A stretch of DNA of 64,000 nt from Gammaproteobacteria bacterium. GTDB taxonomy: Bacteria > Pseudomonadota > Gammaproteobacteria > Ga0077536. Shown one piece after another: positions 7,121-14,526 of the stretch. The translations under genes were made by a program, and so were the position numbers. The stretch spans positions 1-64,000 of the forward strand of contig JACQWY010000049.1 in assembly GCA_016209015.1 (NCBI GenBank). Direction: 5' to 3'. Every line of letters starts with the position of its first letter. Within the stretch, counting starts at the first letter, position 1. Below the pieces are notes generated by a model. The model searched no databases. It saw only the letters and a program-made list of their open reading frames with translations, and was not told the origin of the DNA.

Positions 7121-8413
7121 ATGACCGTTTCCATGACAGCCGCGCGCGCCGGTGTTCTCGCCGCACTGCTCGCCACCGCCGGCCTCGCTGCCGCAGAGAA
7201 CAGCGCACCGGATGGCTCGTACCAGGCCCTTCGCGACTGGATCGCGCAAGCCCCCGAAGCGCTGCAGCCCGGTCGCACCTACACCGCCGCCGACCGCGCG
7301 GCACTCGAGGCCTACCTCCCGCGCACGGTGTGGCAGTACTACTTCTTCGACGGCATGGAGATGGAAGTCGCGCCGACCGCGCACTATCCGACGCCGGACA
7401 ACTGGAAGATGGACGGCAGCGGCGATTACCGCCTCGACGAGCACGGCATCCTGCGCGGCTTCAAGGGCGGCGGCACGCCGTTCCCTCAGCTCGAGGAAAG
7501 CGATCCGCAGGCCGCGGTGAAGCTCATCTGGAACCTCATGTGGCGTCCCGGCGAGCACGATTACGACATGCCGATGATGACCTGGCTGCGCAGCGAGAAC
7601 GGCAAGCTCGACCGCGAGATGGAATACATGTCGACGAACGCGACCTACGCCATCGGCGACCGCTGCCTCGTGCCCGGCTACGAGGAAGTGAAGTCGAAGC
7701 GCATCATGGAATTCCGCTCGCCGCGCGACATGGCCGGTGCGAAAGACATGCAGGTCGTCTACGTCGATCACGATCGCGAGGACAGCGGCTGGCTCTACAT
7801 GCCGGCGCAGCGCAAGCCGCGCCGCACGCTCGCCTCGGAGCGCACGAGCGAGCTGATGGGCATGGACATGATTCGCGAGGATCTGAACGGCTTCAACGGC
7901 AAGATCCACGAGAACAACTGGACCTACCTCGGCCGCCGGAAGATCCTCGCCACCGTCAACGTCAAGGACAACCCCGAGATGGGCGGGCCGCACCTGTGGG
8001 TACCGAACAAGGCGCGCTGGGAAGTGCGCGACGCCTACGTCGTGATGATCGATCCGAAAGCGACGGATCATCCCTACAGTCACCGCATCCTCTTCATCGA
8101 TCCGGATTCGTACTGGACGCTATGGATGATCTCCTTCGATCGCAAGGACGATCAGTTGCTCCGCTTCGCGCAGCATTTCACGAAGTACTCCGAGAGCTAC
8201 CGCGAAGAGACACCGCAGCAGGCGCCGTACCTCAACCAGGATTTTACGAAGAACCTCGGCCACCACGTCTTCCTGCATCTCGGCGAGAACGACATCAACG
8301 CGAAGAAGCCGCACGCGACGATCACGCACTGCTTCGTGAAGAAACGCGTGTTCTCCGAGGCGCGGGCACAGCAGTTCTACTCGCTCCGCAACATGATCAG
8401 CGGACGGCGCTGA
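7121..8413 (+). CDS. DUF1329 domain-containing exported protein
   Basis: 430 aa with a clear signal peptide (about 1-25, RAGVLAALLATAGLAAAEN) and a strong AGGAGG site at 7107-7112. The body matches DUF1329, an outer-membrane lipoprotein-sorting-like (LolB-type) fold, recognised from its aromatic-rich YFFDGMEMEV region, the SPRDMAGAKDMQVVYVDHDRED stretch and the overall order. It is followed at once by a DUF1302 gene; the two families are habitual neighbours, often with RND/MMPL exporters, in bacteria handling hydrophobic compounds. No lipobox cysteine is evident. Molecular function is unproven. Confidence 0.85.
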   Translation: MTVSMTAARAGVLAALLATAGLAAAENSAPDGSYQALRDWIAQAPEALQPGRTYTAADRAALEAYLPRTVWQYYFFDGMEMEVAPTAHYPTPDNWKMDGSGDYRLDEHGILRGFKGGGTPFPQLEESDPQAAVKLIWNLMWRPGEHDYDMPMMTWLRSENGKLDREMEYMSTNATYAIGDRCLVPGYEEVKSKRIMEFRSPRDMAGAKDMQVVYVDHDREDSGWLYMPAQRKPRRTLASERTSELMGMDMIREDLNGFNGKIHENNWTYLGRRKILATVNVKDNPEMGGPHLWVPNKARWEVRDAYVVMIDPKATDHPYSHRILFIDPDSYWTLWMISFDRKDDQLLRFAQHFTKYSESYREETPQQAPYLNQDFTKNLGHHVFLHLGENDINAKKPHATITHCFVKKRVFSEARAQQFYSLRNMISGRR

Positions 8414-8544
8414 ACACATAACGAAAACAGCAACGCTCCCCGCGTGCTGCGGCGCCGGGGCGCGCTCCCTGCACAAGCAAGAAAATGAACCGGACCGCGG
8501 CTCGCGGATGTGCGCAAGGCCGGTCGGACAAGGAGGCAACAGCC

Positions 8545-10149
8545 ATGAACTTCCCGAGAGCCACGGGCTCCCTCGCGCTCTTCGCGTGCCTGAATCTCGC
8601 CGCGCCGCCCGGCGCGCACGCCATCGTCACACTCGGCGACAACGTCGAGCTCGAAGGTTTCGTCAACGTGCAGAACGGCGTGCGTCAGCCGAACTTCGAA
8701 TCAGCGGATTTGATCATGCAGCGGAACACCGCGCAGGTCGAAGGCAAGTACTACTTCCTGAAGGACAGCACCGCCTTCGGCCGCTTCGATACGGGCCGTC
8801 TGGAGGAGGCGACGTTCACGTTCGTCGGCCGCGGCGTCTACGATTCCGCCTACGACATCCGCGAATCCTGGCAGGACGCGTATTCGAGGGACGGCCATCA
8901 TCCGGGCGAGATCGACTTCAAGCTCCGCGAGGCCTTCGTCGATCTGCTGCTGCCGCCGCTCTCGCTGCGCCTCGGCCGGCAGCAGGTCGTCTGGGGGGAG
9001 ACGGACAACTTCCGCGCGCTCGACGCGATCAACCCGCTCGATCTGAGCTGGCACTGGACCTGGGAATCCTGGGAGGACATCCGCATTCCGCTGTGGATGG
9101 CGCGCGCCGTGTACGACGTCGGCAAGCTCGGGCCGTTCGACGAATCCTTCGTCGAAGCCGTCTACATTCCCTGGGACGTGCAGCACAACAAGATCGCGAC
9201 CGATCCGCGCCGGCCGTGGGCGCTGCACGGCGCCGGGCTCACGGAGAACGCGAACACCGTCATCGCAAACGGCCGCGTGCTCGATCTGGATATGCGCGTG
9301 CGCGACGGCGCGCCGTCGCGCAGCTTCGAGAACGGCCAGGCCGGCGCGCGCTTCAAGGCGATCTGGGGCGGTGTCGAGTTCAGCCTCAACTATTTCTACG
9401 GTTATTCGGCGGACACCGGTTACCGCCTGATGCCGAATACGTCCGGCATCTTCGGCAACACCTATCGCGCGGATTTCGTGACGAAGAATCCGCGCACGCA
9501 GCTCTTCGGCCTCACCGCGAACTACTCCGACGAGACCTACACGCAGGCCGTGTTCCGCATGGAGTCCGTGTACACGACGGGCACGCCGGTCTCGATTGCG
9601 CCGGGCGCACCGCGGAGCGCCGATCCCGATGGCGATCAATACGACGAGGCGCGGCGCATGGTCGTGATGATCGCGGCCGATCGTCCGACCTGGATCCACT
9701 GGCTCAATGATCAGCGCACGTTCTTCCTGTCCTCCCAGTTCTTCTGGCGCCACTACCTCGACTGGAATCCGTTCATGCGCGGCATCCCGGCGGTGAGCGA
9801 GGCGGAATTGAACGGCACGGTGCTGCCCGGCCGCTTCATCAGCACGAATACGGATCGCATCGACGAGAACGAGTTCGTGATGACGTTCGCCGCGACGACG
9901 AGCTACGGCGCGGCGGGACTCATGCAGCCGAAGTTCGTGTTCGCCTTCGACCCGCGCTCGACCGGCGCCTACAACCAGATCGGCTTCGACTACCTCGTCT
10001 CGAAGCACTTCACGGTGCGCGCCCAGCAGAATTTCTTCTGGCGCATGGAGGGCCGGTCGATAGGGCCGTGGGAGCTCGGCGATCTCTGGGGGCAGTCGAA
10101 CGGCAACAGCCGCAACGAGACGATCGTGAGCCTCATCTATCAGTTCTGA
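8545..10149 (+). CDS. DUF1302 family outer-membrane beta-barrel-like protein
   Basis: 534 aa from ATG 8545, with AGGAGG at 8531-8536; the frame is open further upstream to 8485, but only the 8545 start gives a signal peptide (ATGSLALFACLNLAAPPGAHA). The mature part is rich in alternating polar/aromatic strands, has the LRLGRQQVVWGETDNFRALDAINPLDLSW motif near the N-terminus that marks DUF1302, and ends IVSLIYQF with a terminal Phe, as expected of BamA-assembled barrels. Paired with the upstream DUF1329 gene. Likely involved in passage or handling of hydrophobic compounds at the outer membrane; substrate unknown. Confidence 0.88.
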   Translation: MNFPRATGSLALFACLNLAAPPGAHAIVTLGDNVELEGFVNVQNGVRQPNFESADLIMQRNTAQVEGKYYFLKDSTAFGRFDTGRLEEATFTFVGRGVYDSAYDIRESWQDAYSRDGHHPGEIDFKLREAFVDLLLPPLSLRLGRQQVVWGETDNFRALDAINPLDLSWHWTWESWEDIRIPLWMARAVYDVGKLGPFDESFVEAVYIPWDVQHNKIATDPRRPWALHGAGLTENANTVIANGRVLDLDMRVRDGAPSRSFENGQAGARFKAIWGGVEFSLNYFYGYSADTGYRLMPNTSGIFGNTYRADFVTKNPRTQLFGLTANYSDETYTQAVFRMESVYTTGTPVSIAPGAPRSADPDGDQYDEARRMVVMIAADRPTWIHWLNDQRTFFLSSQFFWRHYLDWNPFMRGIPAVSEAELNGTVLPGRFISTNTDRIDENEFVMTFAATTSYGAAGLMQPKFVFAFDPRSTGAYNQIGFDYLVSKHFTVRAQQNFFWRMEGRSIGPWELGDLWGQSNGNSRNETIVSLIYQF

Positions 10150-10267
10150 ACACCGGCGCTCGCGTCCCGGATTCGCCCCCTGCGTCGTACCGGCGCCCGC
10201 CTCGTCGGCGCATTCCCCGCTCGGGCGCGAGCACGGCGGCCCCGTGCCGCGCCGGCGGCCGCCCGGC

Positions 10268-10334
10268 ATGACGGCCGCCGTAGGGATTTGCTAATTTGGC
10301 TGCGCACTGCCGTGCGCAGGTCGCCGGCCGTCAT
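10268..10334. promoter_or_regulatory. Nested stem-loop upstream of malonyl-CoA decarboxylase
   Basis: ATGACGGCCG (10268-10277) pairs with CGGCCGTCAT (10325-10334), enclosing CTGCGCAC/GTGCGCAG (10300-10307/10312-10319, 4-base loop). It begins about 120 bp after the DUF1302 stop and ends 20 bp before the mcd start at 10355. It could be a transcript-end or leader structure; no T-run follows. Role unknown. Confidence 0.4.
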
Positions 10335-10354
10335 CCGTCATCCGGAGAGCATTC

Positions 10355-11707
10355 ATGGCCGGTTCGTATTTTTCCGATCTCCTGAGCACGATCGCCGAGC
10401 GCGGTCGCAGTCTCCTCGGCCTCGACACACCCGCGGACGCGGCACGCCAGGCGTCCGGGCTCGTCGGCTTGTGCGAGCAACTGCTCTCGGGCCGCGGCGA
10501 GGCTTCCGGCGTCGCGCTCGCGCGCGAGGTGCTGGACCGCTTTGCGACGCTCGATGCGGTGGCCCGGCTCGGTTTCTTCACGGCCCTGGCGGAACGCTTC
10601 GGTCCGGATCGCGAGAGGCTGGACCGGGCCGTGACGGCGTGGCGCGAACATCACGACGAACGCCGCGCCGCCGACCTCCATTTCGGCTCCGAGCCGCGTC
10701 GCCAGGAGCTCCTCCGGCGGCTCAATCGCGCGCCGGGCGGCACGGCGGCGCTGGTGGCCATGCGCGAGGCCTTGCTCGCCGATGCCCGCGGCAATCCCGC
10801 GCTGCAGGAAATCGATCGCGATTTCCTGCATCTGCTGGCGTCGTGGTTCAACCGTGGCTTCCTCGTTCTCGAACGCATCGACTGGTCATCGCCCGCGCTC
10901 GTGCTCGAGAAGATCATCCGCTACGAAGCCGTCCACGAAATCCACGACTGGGACGATCTGCGTCGCCGCATCGATCCGGTCGATCGCCGCTGCTATGCCT
11001 TCTTCCATCCCGCGCTCGTCGCCGAGCCGCTCATCTTCGTGGAAGTCGCGCTGACGACCGCGATCCCCGTCGCCATCCAGCCGCTGCTCGCCGCCGATCG
11101 CGATCCCGTGGCGCCGCAGGCGGCGCGCACCGCAGTGTTCTATTCGATCTCGAACTGTCAGCAGGGGCTCGCGGGCGTGTCGTTCGGTAACTTCCTCATC
11201 AAGCAGGTCGCCGAGGAGCTGCGTCGCGAGCTGCCGAAGCTCGAAACCTTCGTGACGCTCTCACCGGTGCCGGGGCTGATGCGTTGGTTGCACGAGGTCG
11301 TCCAGCCCGCGCTCGGCGCCGATGACCGTGCACTCCTCGCAGCGCTGGACGAGCCGCGCTGGATCGAGGATGCGGAGCTCGCGCAGCGCATTCGTCGCCT
11401 CGTGGAGCCGCGCACCGCGCAATACTTCCTCGAATCACGCGACGACAAAGGGCGTGCGCTCGATCCGGTCGCCCGCTTCCATCTCGGCAACGGCGCGCGG
11501 CTGGAACGTATCAACTGGCTCGGCGATCAGTCGGCGAAAGCTCTCGCCCAGTCCGCCGGCGTCATGGTGAACTATCTCTACGACCTCGCGGAGATCGAGC
11601 GGAATCACGAAGCGTATGCGAACCAGGGCGACGTCGTCGCGGCGGCGCAGGTGCGCAAACTGCTGCGGGCGGTCCCGCGCAAGAAAACCGGCGCGCAGCC
11701 CGCGTGA
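10355..11707 (+). CDS. Malonyl-CoA decarboxylase
   Basis: 450 aa. Converts malonyl-CoA to acetyl-CoA and CO2. The N-terminal half is helical (MCD_N-like). The C-terminal half has the acetyltransferase-like catalytic fold, with the family stretches FYSISNCQQGLAGVSFGNFLIKQV and TLSPVPGLMRWL; the conserved Ser and His of the active site lie in the SPVPG and downstream FHLGNGARLERINW regions. Length fits bacterial MCDs. No mat (malonyl-CoA synthetase/transporter) genes are adjacent, so it probably removes malonyl-CoA formed by side carboxylation. A 413-bp gap separates it from the APC permease. Confidence 0.92.
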   Translation: MAGSYFSDLLSTIAERGRSLLGLDTPADAARQASGLVGLCEQLLSGRGEASGVALAREVLDRFATLDAVARLGFFTALAERFGPDRERLDRAVTAWREHHDERRAADLHFGSEPRRQELLRRLNRAPGGTAALVAMREALLADARGNPALQEIDRDFLHLLASWFNRGFLVLERIDWSSPALVLEKIIRYEAVHEIHDWDDLRRRIDPVDRRCYAFFHPALVAEPLIFVEVALTTAIPVAIQPLLAADRDPVAPQAARTAVFYSISNCQQGLAGVSFGNFLIKQVAEELRRELPKLETFVTLSPVPGLMRWLHEVVQPALGADDRALLAALDEPRWIEDAELAQRIRRLVEPRTAQYFLESRDDKGRALDPVARFHLGNGARLERINWLGDQSAKALAQSAGVMVNYLYDLAEIERNHEAYANQGDVVAAAQVRKLLRAVPRKKTGAQPA

Positions 11708-12120
11708 GACGATCAGCGTCCCGCGTCGGCTCACCGGCCGGCGCGAGGATGTTCCGGCTTCGTCTGCGCAGGGCGTTGCGCTGTTGAGCGGCCGTCGGGA
11801 CCCGCTTCGACGCCGCGCCGGCCGCGCGTCCGCGGGTGTGCGACGGTCTCGCGTTTCAGCAATGTGTTCTTCTCGAAACGATCGCCGCGGGCGCGCGCGG
11901 TGCCGATCACGACGGCGCCCGGCTGGCCCGCTCTGCGGCGCTGCCGCAACCGGCAGCGAGGTGTCGCGCGCTGTCCGGGTATGCTTGACAAGGCGGAATT
12001 CGCGGTGGGATGCTCGCGCGTCGAACGAATTCAACAAGATATTCAAGGTTCCAATGTAGCGAACAGGCAGAAACACAAAAGTCCTTCGGACCAGCACGGA
12101 CAAGCAACCGGGAGGGGAAT
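11708..12120. other. 413-bp intergenic stretch with a possible sigma70 promoter
   Basis: No convincing gene. The last part is less GC-rich than the surroundings. TTGACA (11985-11990) lies 18 bp before GATGCT (12009-12014), a plausible -35/-10 pair for the APC permease whose start is at 12121, with GGGAGGGG just before it. A minus-strand 86-codon frame (11731-11991) has no recognisable similarity and is Arg-rich, as expected for a shadow frame. Confidence 0.4.
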
Positions 12121-13641
12121 ATGGCTAACAGCTCTTCGGCCTCTATAGGCGCCGCACCATCGCGGGCCGGGTACTCGGCAGCAACGGAACTGGGCTATGT
12201 GGAATCGGGGCTGAGGCGTGAGACGAATTGGTGGGGGGCTTTCGTCATCGGTCTCGCCGGCACGATTCTCGTCACGGGGATCGCGCCCGTCATGGTCACC
12301 GCGCTCGGGGCAGCGTCCATACCCGTCACCGTCATCATCACGATCAGCGGCTGGATGCTGTGTCTGATTCTGGCCGAGCTCGCCGCCATGATGCCTGAGC
12401 GCACCGGCGGTTCGCCGTCCTACGCGTATCCGGCGTTCAAGGAACGCTGGCCCCGTGGCGCGAAGCACATCAACGGCATCACGGCCTGGGCCTACTGGCT
12501 GGGCTGGTTTCCGGTGGCCCCGCTCAACATGATCCTCGCCTCGGCCTATCTCGCGGAGCGCTTCGGTCTCGACACCACTGCAGGCTTCACACCCATACAC
12601 ACGTTCATTGCCTGGTCGACGCTCGCAATCTCGGTGGTCGGCATCGGGCTGTTCTTCATTCCCGCCTACCGCGGCATCCGTTTCGGTGCCGTGTTCGCGA
12701 CCGTTCTCGCGCTGCTGTCGATGGTCCCGCTGACATTCATCGCGATCGCCTGGCTCTTCAATCCCTCGGTAGTGAATCTCGGCGAGCTCAGCGGTTTCCG
12801 GCATCTCGACGGATCGAGCTTCTTCGCGGATATGAACGGTTACGGTTGGCTCTCCGTGTACCTCGGCTACGGTTTCCTGTTGACCTGGAACGTCATCGCC
12901 ATGGAGGCCGCGGCCTGCTACATCGGCGAATGCGGGAATCCCGACCACGACGCGAAAATCGCCATGAACCTCGAGGGCGCATTCGGCGTATTCATCTACA
13001 CCCTGATCCCGATCGCCTTCATCGTCGTGCTGGGCGCAACAGCGCTGAGCGATTCGGCGCTCGTCGATCCGAAGACGATGTTCGTGACGTTCGCCGGAAA
13101 GGTGTTCCCCGGCGTGGCGGGCGAGGTCATGAACTGGATCGTCGCGGCGACCCTCATCGTGGCCCTCGCGCTGTCGGCACTCAATGCCATCATGGGTTCG
13201 GGCCGGGCGCTCTACCAGATGTCGCTCGACGGCGAGTTCCCCAAGTTCTTCGGGCGTCAGAACGAACACGGCGTGCCGGCGCGCGCGATGTTGTTCAACG
13301 TGATCGCTTCGCTCATCGTCGTCATGATGGGTGGTGCCGCGGAGATCTACAGCTTCTCCAACGTCGGGTACACGATCTCGTTCATTCCCGTGCTCGTCGG
13401 CTATTACCTGCTGCGCCAGGACAAACCCGATATGCGCCGGCCTTTCAAACTGCCGGAGTTCATGAAGTACGGAGCGCTGATCCTTGCGGCGTTCTATTTC
13501 GTCGTCTGGAGCTACGGCGGCGTGGTCTACTCGCGTATCGGCAAGGTCGAGATCTATTACTGGCTCGGCTGGGCCACGCTCGCCGCTTACCTGCCGTTCT
13601 ATCTCTACCGCGTCAAGGTCGAGGACAGGAAGGCGACTTGA
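12121..13641 (+). CDS. APC family amino acid permease
   Basis: 506 aa from ATG 12121, chosen for the GGGAGGGG ribosome site and because upstream codons lack permease character. About 12 hydrophobic segments; the first contains the AGTILVTGIAPVMVTALGAASIPV stretch (short TM1 break motif), followed by the conserved LCLILAELAAMMPERTGGSPSYAYPAF segment of APC transporters. The C-terminal half is shorter and ends in the cytosol (YRVKVEDRKAT). Substrate cannot be read from sequence; related proteins import amino acids or amines. It heads a run with a universal stress protein, a small membrane protein and a DnaQ/CBS/DUF294 fusion, suggesting regulated uptake. Confidence 0.88.
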   Translation: MANSSSASIGAAPSRAGYSAATELGYVESGLRRETNWWGAFVIGLAGTILVTGIAPVMVTALGAASIPVTVIITISGWMLCLILAELAAMMPERTGGSPSYAYPAFKERWPRGAKHINGITAWAYWLGWFPVAPLNMILASAYLAERFGLDTTAGFTPIHTFIAWSTLAISVVGIGLFFIPAYRGIRFGAVFATVLALLSMVPLTFIAIAWLFNPSVVNLGELSGFRHLDGSSFFADMNGYGWLSVYLGYGFLLTWNVIAMEAAACYIGECGNPDHDAKIAMNLEGAFGVFIYTLIPIAFIVVLGATALSDSALVDPKTMFVTFAGKVFPGVAGEVMNWIVAATLIVALALSALNAIMGSGRALYQMSLDGEFPKFFGRQNEHGVPARAMLFNVIASLIVVMMGGAAEIYSFSNVGYTISFIPVLVGYYLLRQDKPDMRRPFKLPEFMKYGALILAAFYFVVWSYGGVVYSRIGKVEIYYWLGWATLAAYLPFYLYRVKVEDRKAT

Positions 13642-13660
13642 GCCCTGCGCGGGGCCGCCG

Positions 13661-14203
13661 GTGATCGCCGCCGCAGCGTGGCTGCCCTGGGGACGGGGCG
13701 TCGAACTGCCGGATGCCGCGGCGTTCGCACCGCGTCGGATCCTGCTCGCCTCCGAAGGCCGCGCCTTCACGCCGCGGGCGCTGGATTTCGCCGCAGGACT
13801 CGCGGCGCGCGGCGGGGCGGGGGTCGTCGTGCTGTCGATAGCCCGCGTGTGGGGCACCGCCTTCGGGCTGCCCCACCCCGGGTTGATGCCGAGCGTCCGC
13901 GAACTCGCCGAACAGCGCGAGATCGTCGCTGCGGCAGTCGCGGCGCTCGAGCGCGCGGGAGTCGCCGCCCACGGCATCGTGATCGGTGCGCGGCAGCCGG
14001 CGAAGCGGATCGCGCGCGAGGCCAGGCGCAGGGATTGCGATACGATAGTGATGAGCGCCGATGCCCCGCGGCATTGGCTGATCGCGGATTTCATGTGGTC
14101 ACAGGAACCCTATCGCGTGCGCCGAAAGTCCAAACTGCCCGTCTATCTGCTCGTCGACGACACCGCGGCGTCCGCGCGGGACCGTGCCGGACAGGAAGCG
14201 TGA
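13661..14203 (+). CDS. Universal stress protein (UspA) family protein
   Basis: About 180 aa from GTG 13661; the frame is open from 13484 but that part overlaps the permease. RRILLASEGRAFTPRALDFAAGLAARGGAGVVVLSIARVWG is the UspA beta1-alpha1-beta2 start, and RDCDTIVMSADAP the strand before the usual nucleotide loop. The expected GxxGxxxxxxxGS(V/T/S) ATP-binding motif is poorly kept (RRKSKLPVYLLVDD follows), so it may not bind ATP. Usp proteins are often coupled to transporters. The stop overlaps the next gene's GTG (GTGA), so the two are translationally coupled. Confidence 0.75.
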   Translation: MIAAAAWLPWGRGVELPDAAAFAPRRILLASEGRAFTPRALDFAAGLAARGGAGVVVLSIARVWGTAFGLPHPGLMPSVRELAEQREIVAAAVAALERAGVAAHGIVIGARQPAKRIAREARRRDCDTIVMSADAPRHWLIADFMWSQEPYRVRRKSKLPVYLLVDDTAASARDRAGQEA

Positions 14204-14523
14204 CGCTGCTCGTGCTGGCGAGCCTGCTGCTCGCTGCGGTGCTCGAAGTCGGTGGTGACGCGATCGTGCGCCGCGGACTGGTCGGCGGGAGCTTCGGTCT
14301 CATCGCCGGCGGCATGCTCGTGCTCGGTCTGTACGGCGTGATCGTCAACACCGTGAAATGGGACTTCTCGAAACTGCTCGGCGTCTACGTCGCGGTGTTC
14401 GCCGTCGTGAGCGTGGCCGCGGGCCGCTACGTGTTCGGCGATACCATCCCCTGGACCACGTGGCTCGGTCTCGCCCTGATCGTTGCCGGCGGCGCCGTCA
14501 TTCAATTCGGCGCGGCCTCCTGA
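14200..14523 (+). CDS. Small four-helix membrane protein (SMR/EamA-like)
   Basis: 107 aa from GTG 14200, overlapping the stop of the universal stress gene by four bases. Four hydrophobic helices (about 2-22, 28-48, 58-78 and 84-104). A Glu in the first helix (AAVLEVGGDA) sits where small multidrug resistance (SMR) transporters have their coupling Glu, and the fourth helix (TTWLGLALIVAGGAVIQFG) resembles SMR/EamA ends. This could be a transporter subunit or a partner of the APC permease. Assignment by helix pattern only. Confidence 0.6.
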   Translation: MTLLVLASLLLAAVLEVGGDAIVRRGLVGGSFGLIAGGMLVLGLYGVIVNTVKWDFSKLLGVYVAVFAVVSVAAGRYVFGDTIPWTTWLGLALIVAGGAVIQFGAAS

Positions 14524-14526
14524 AGC

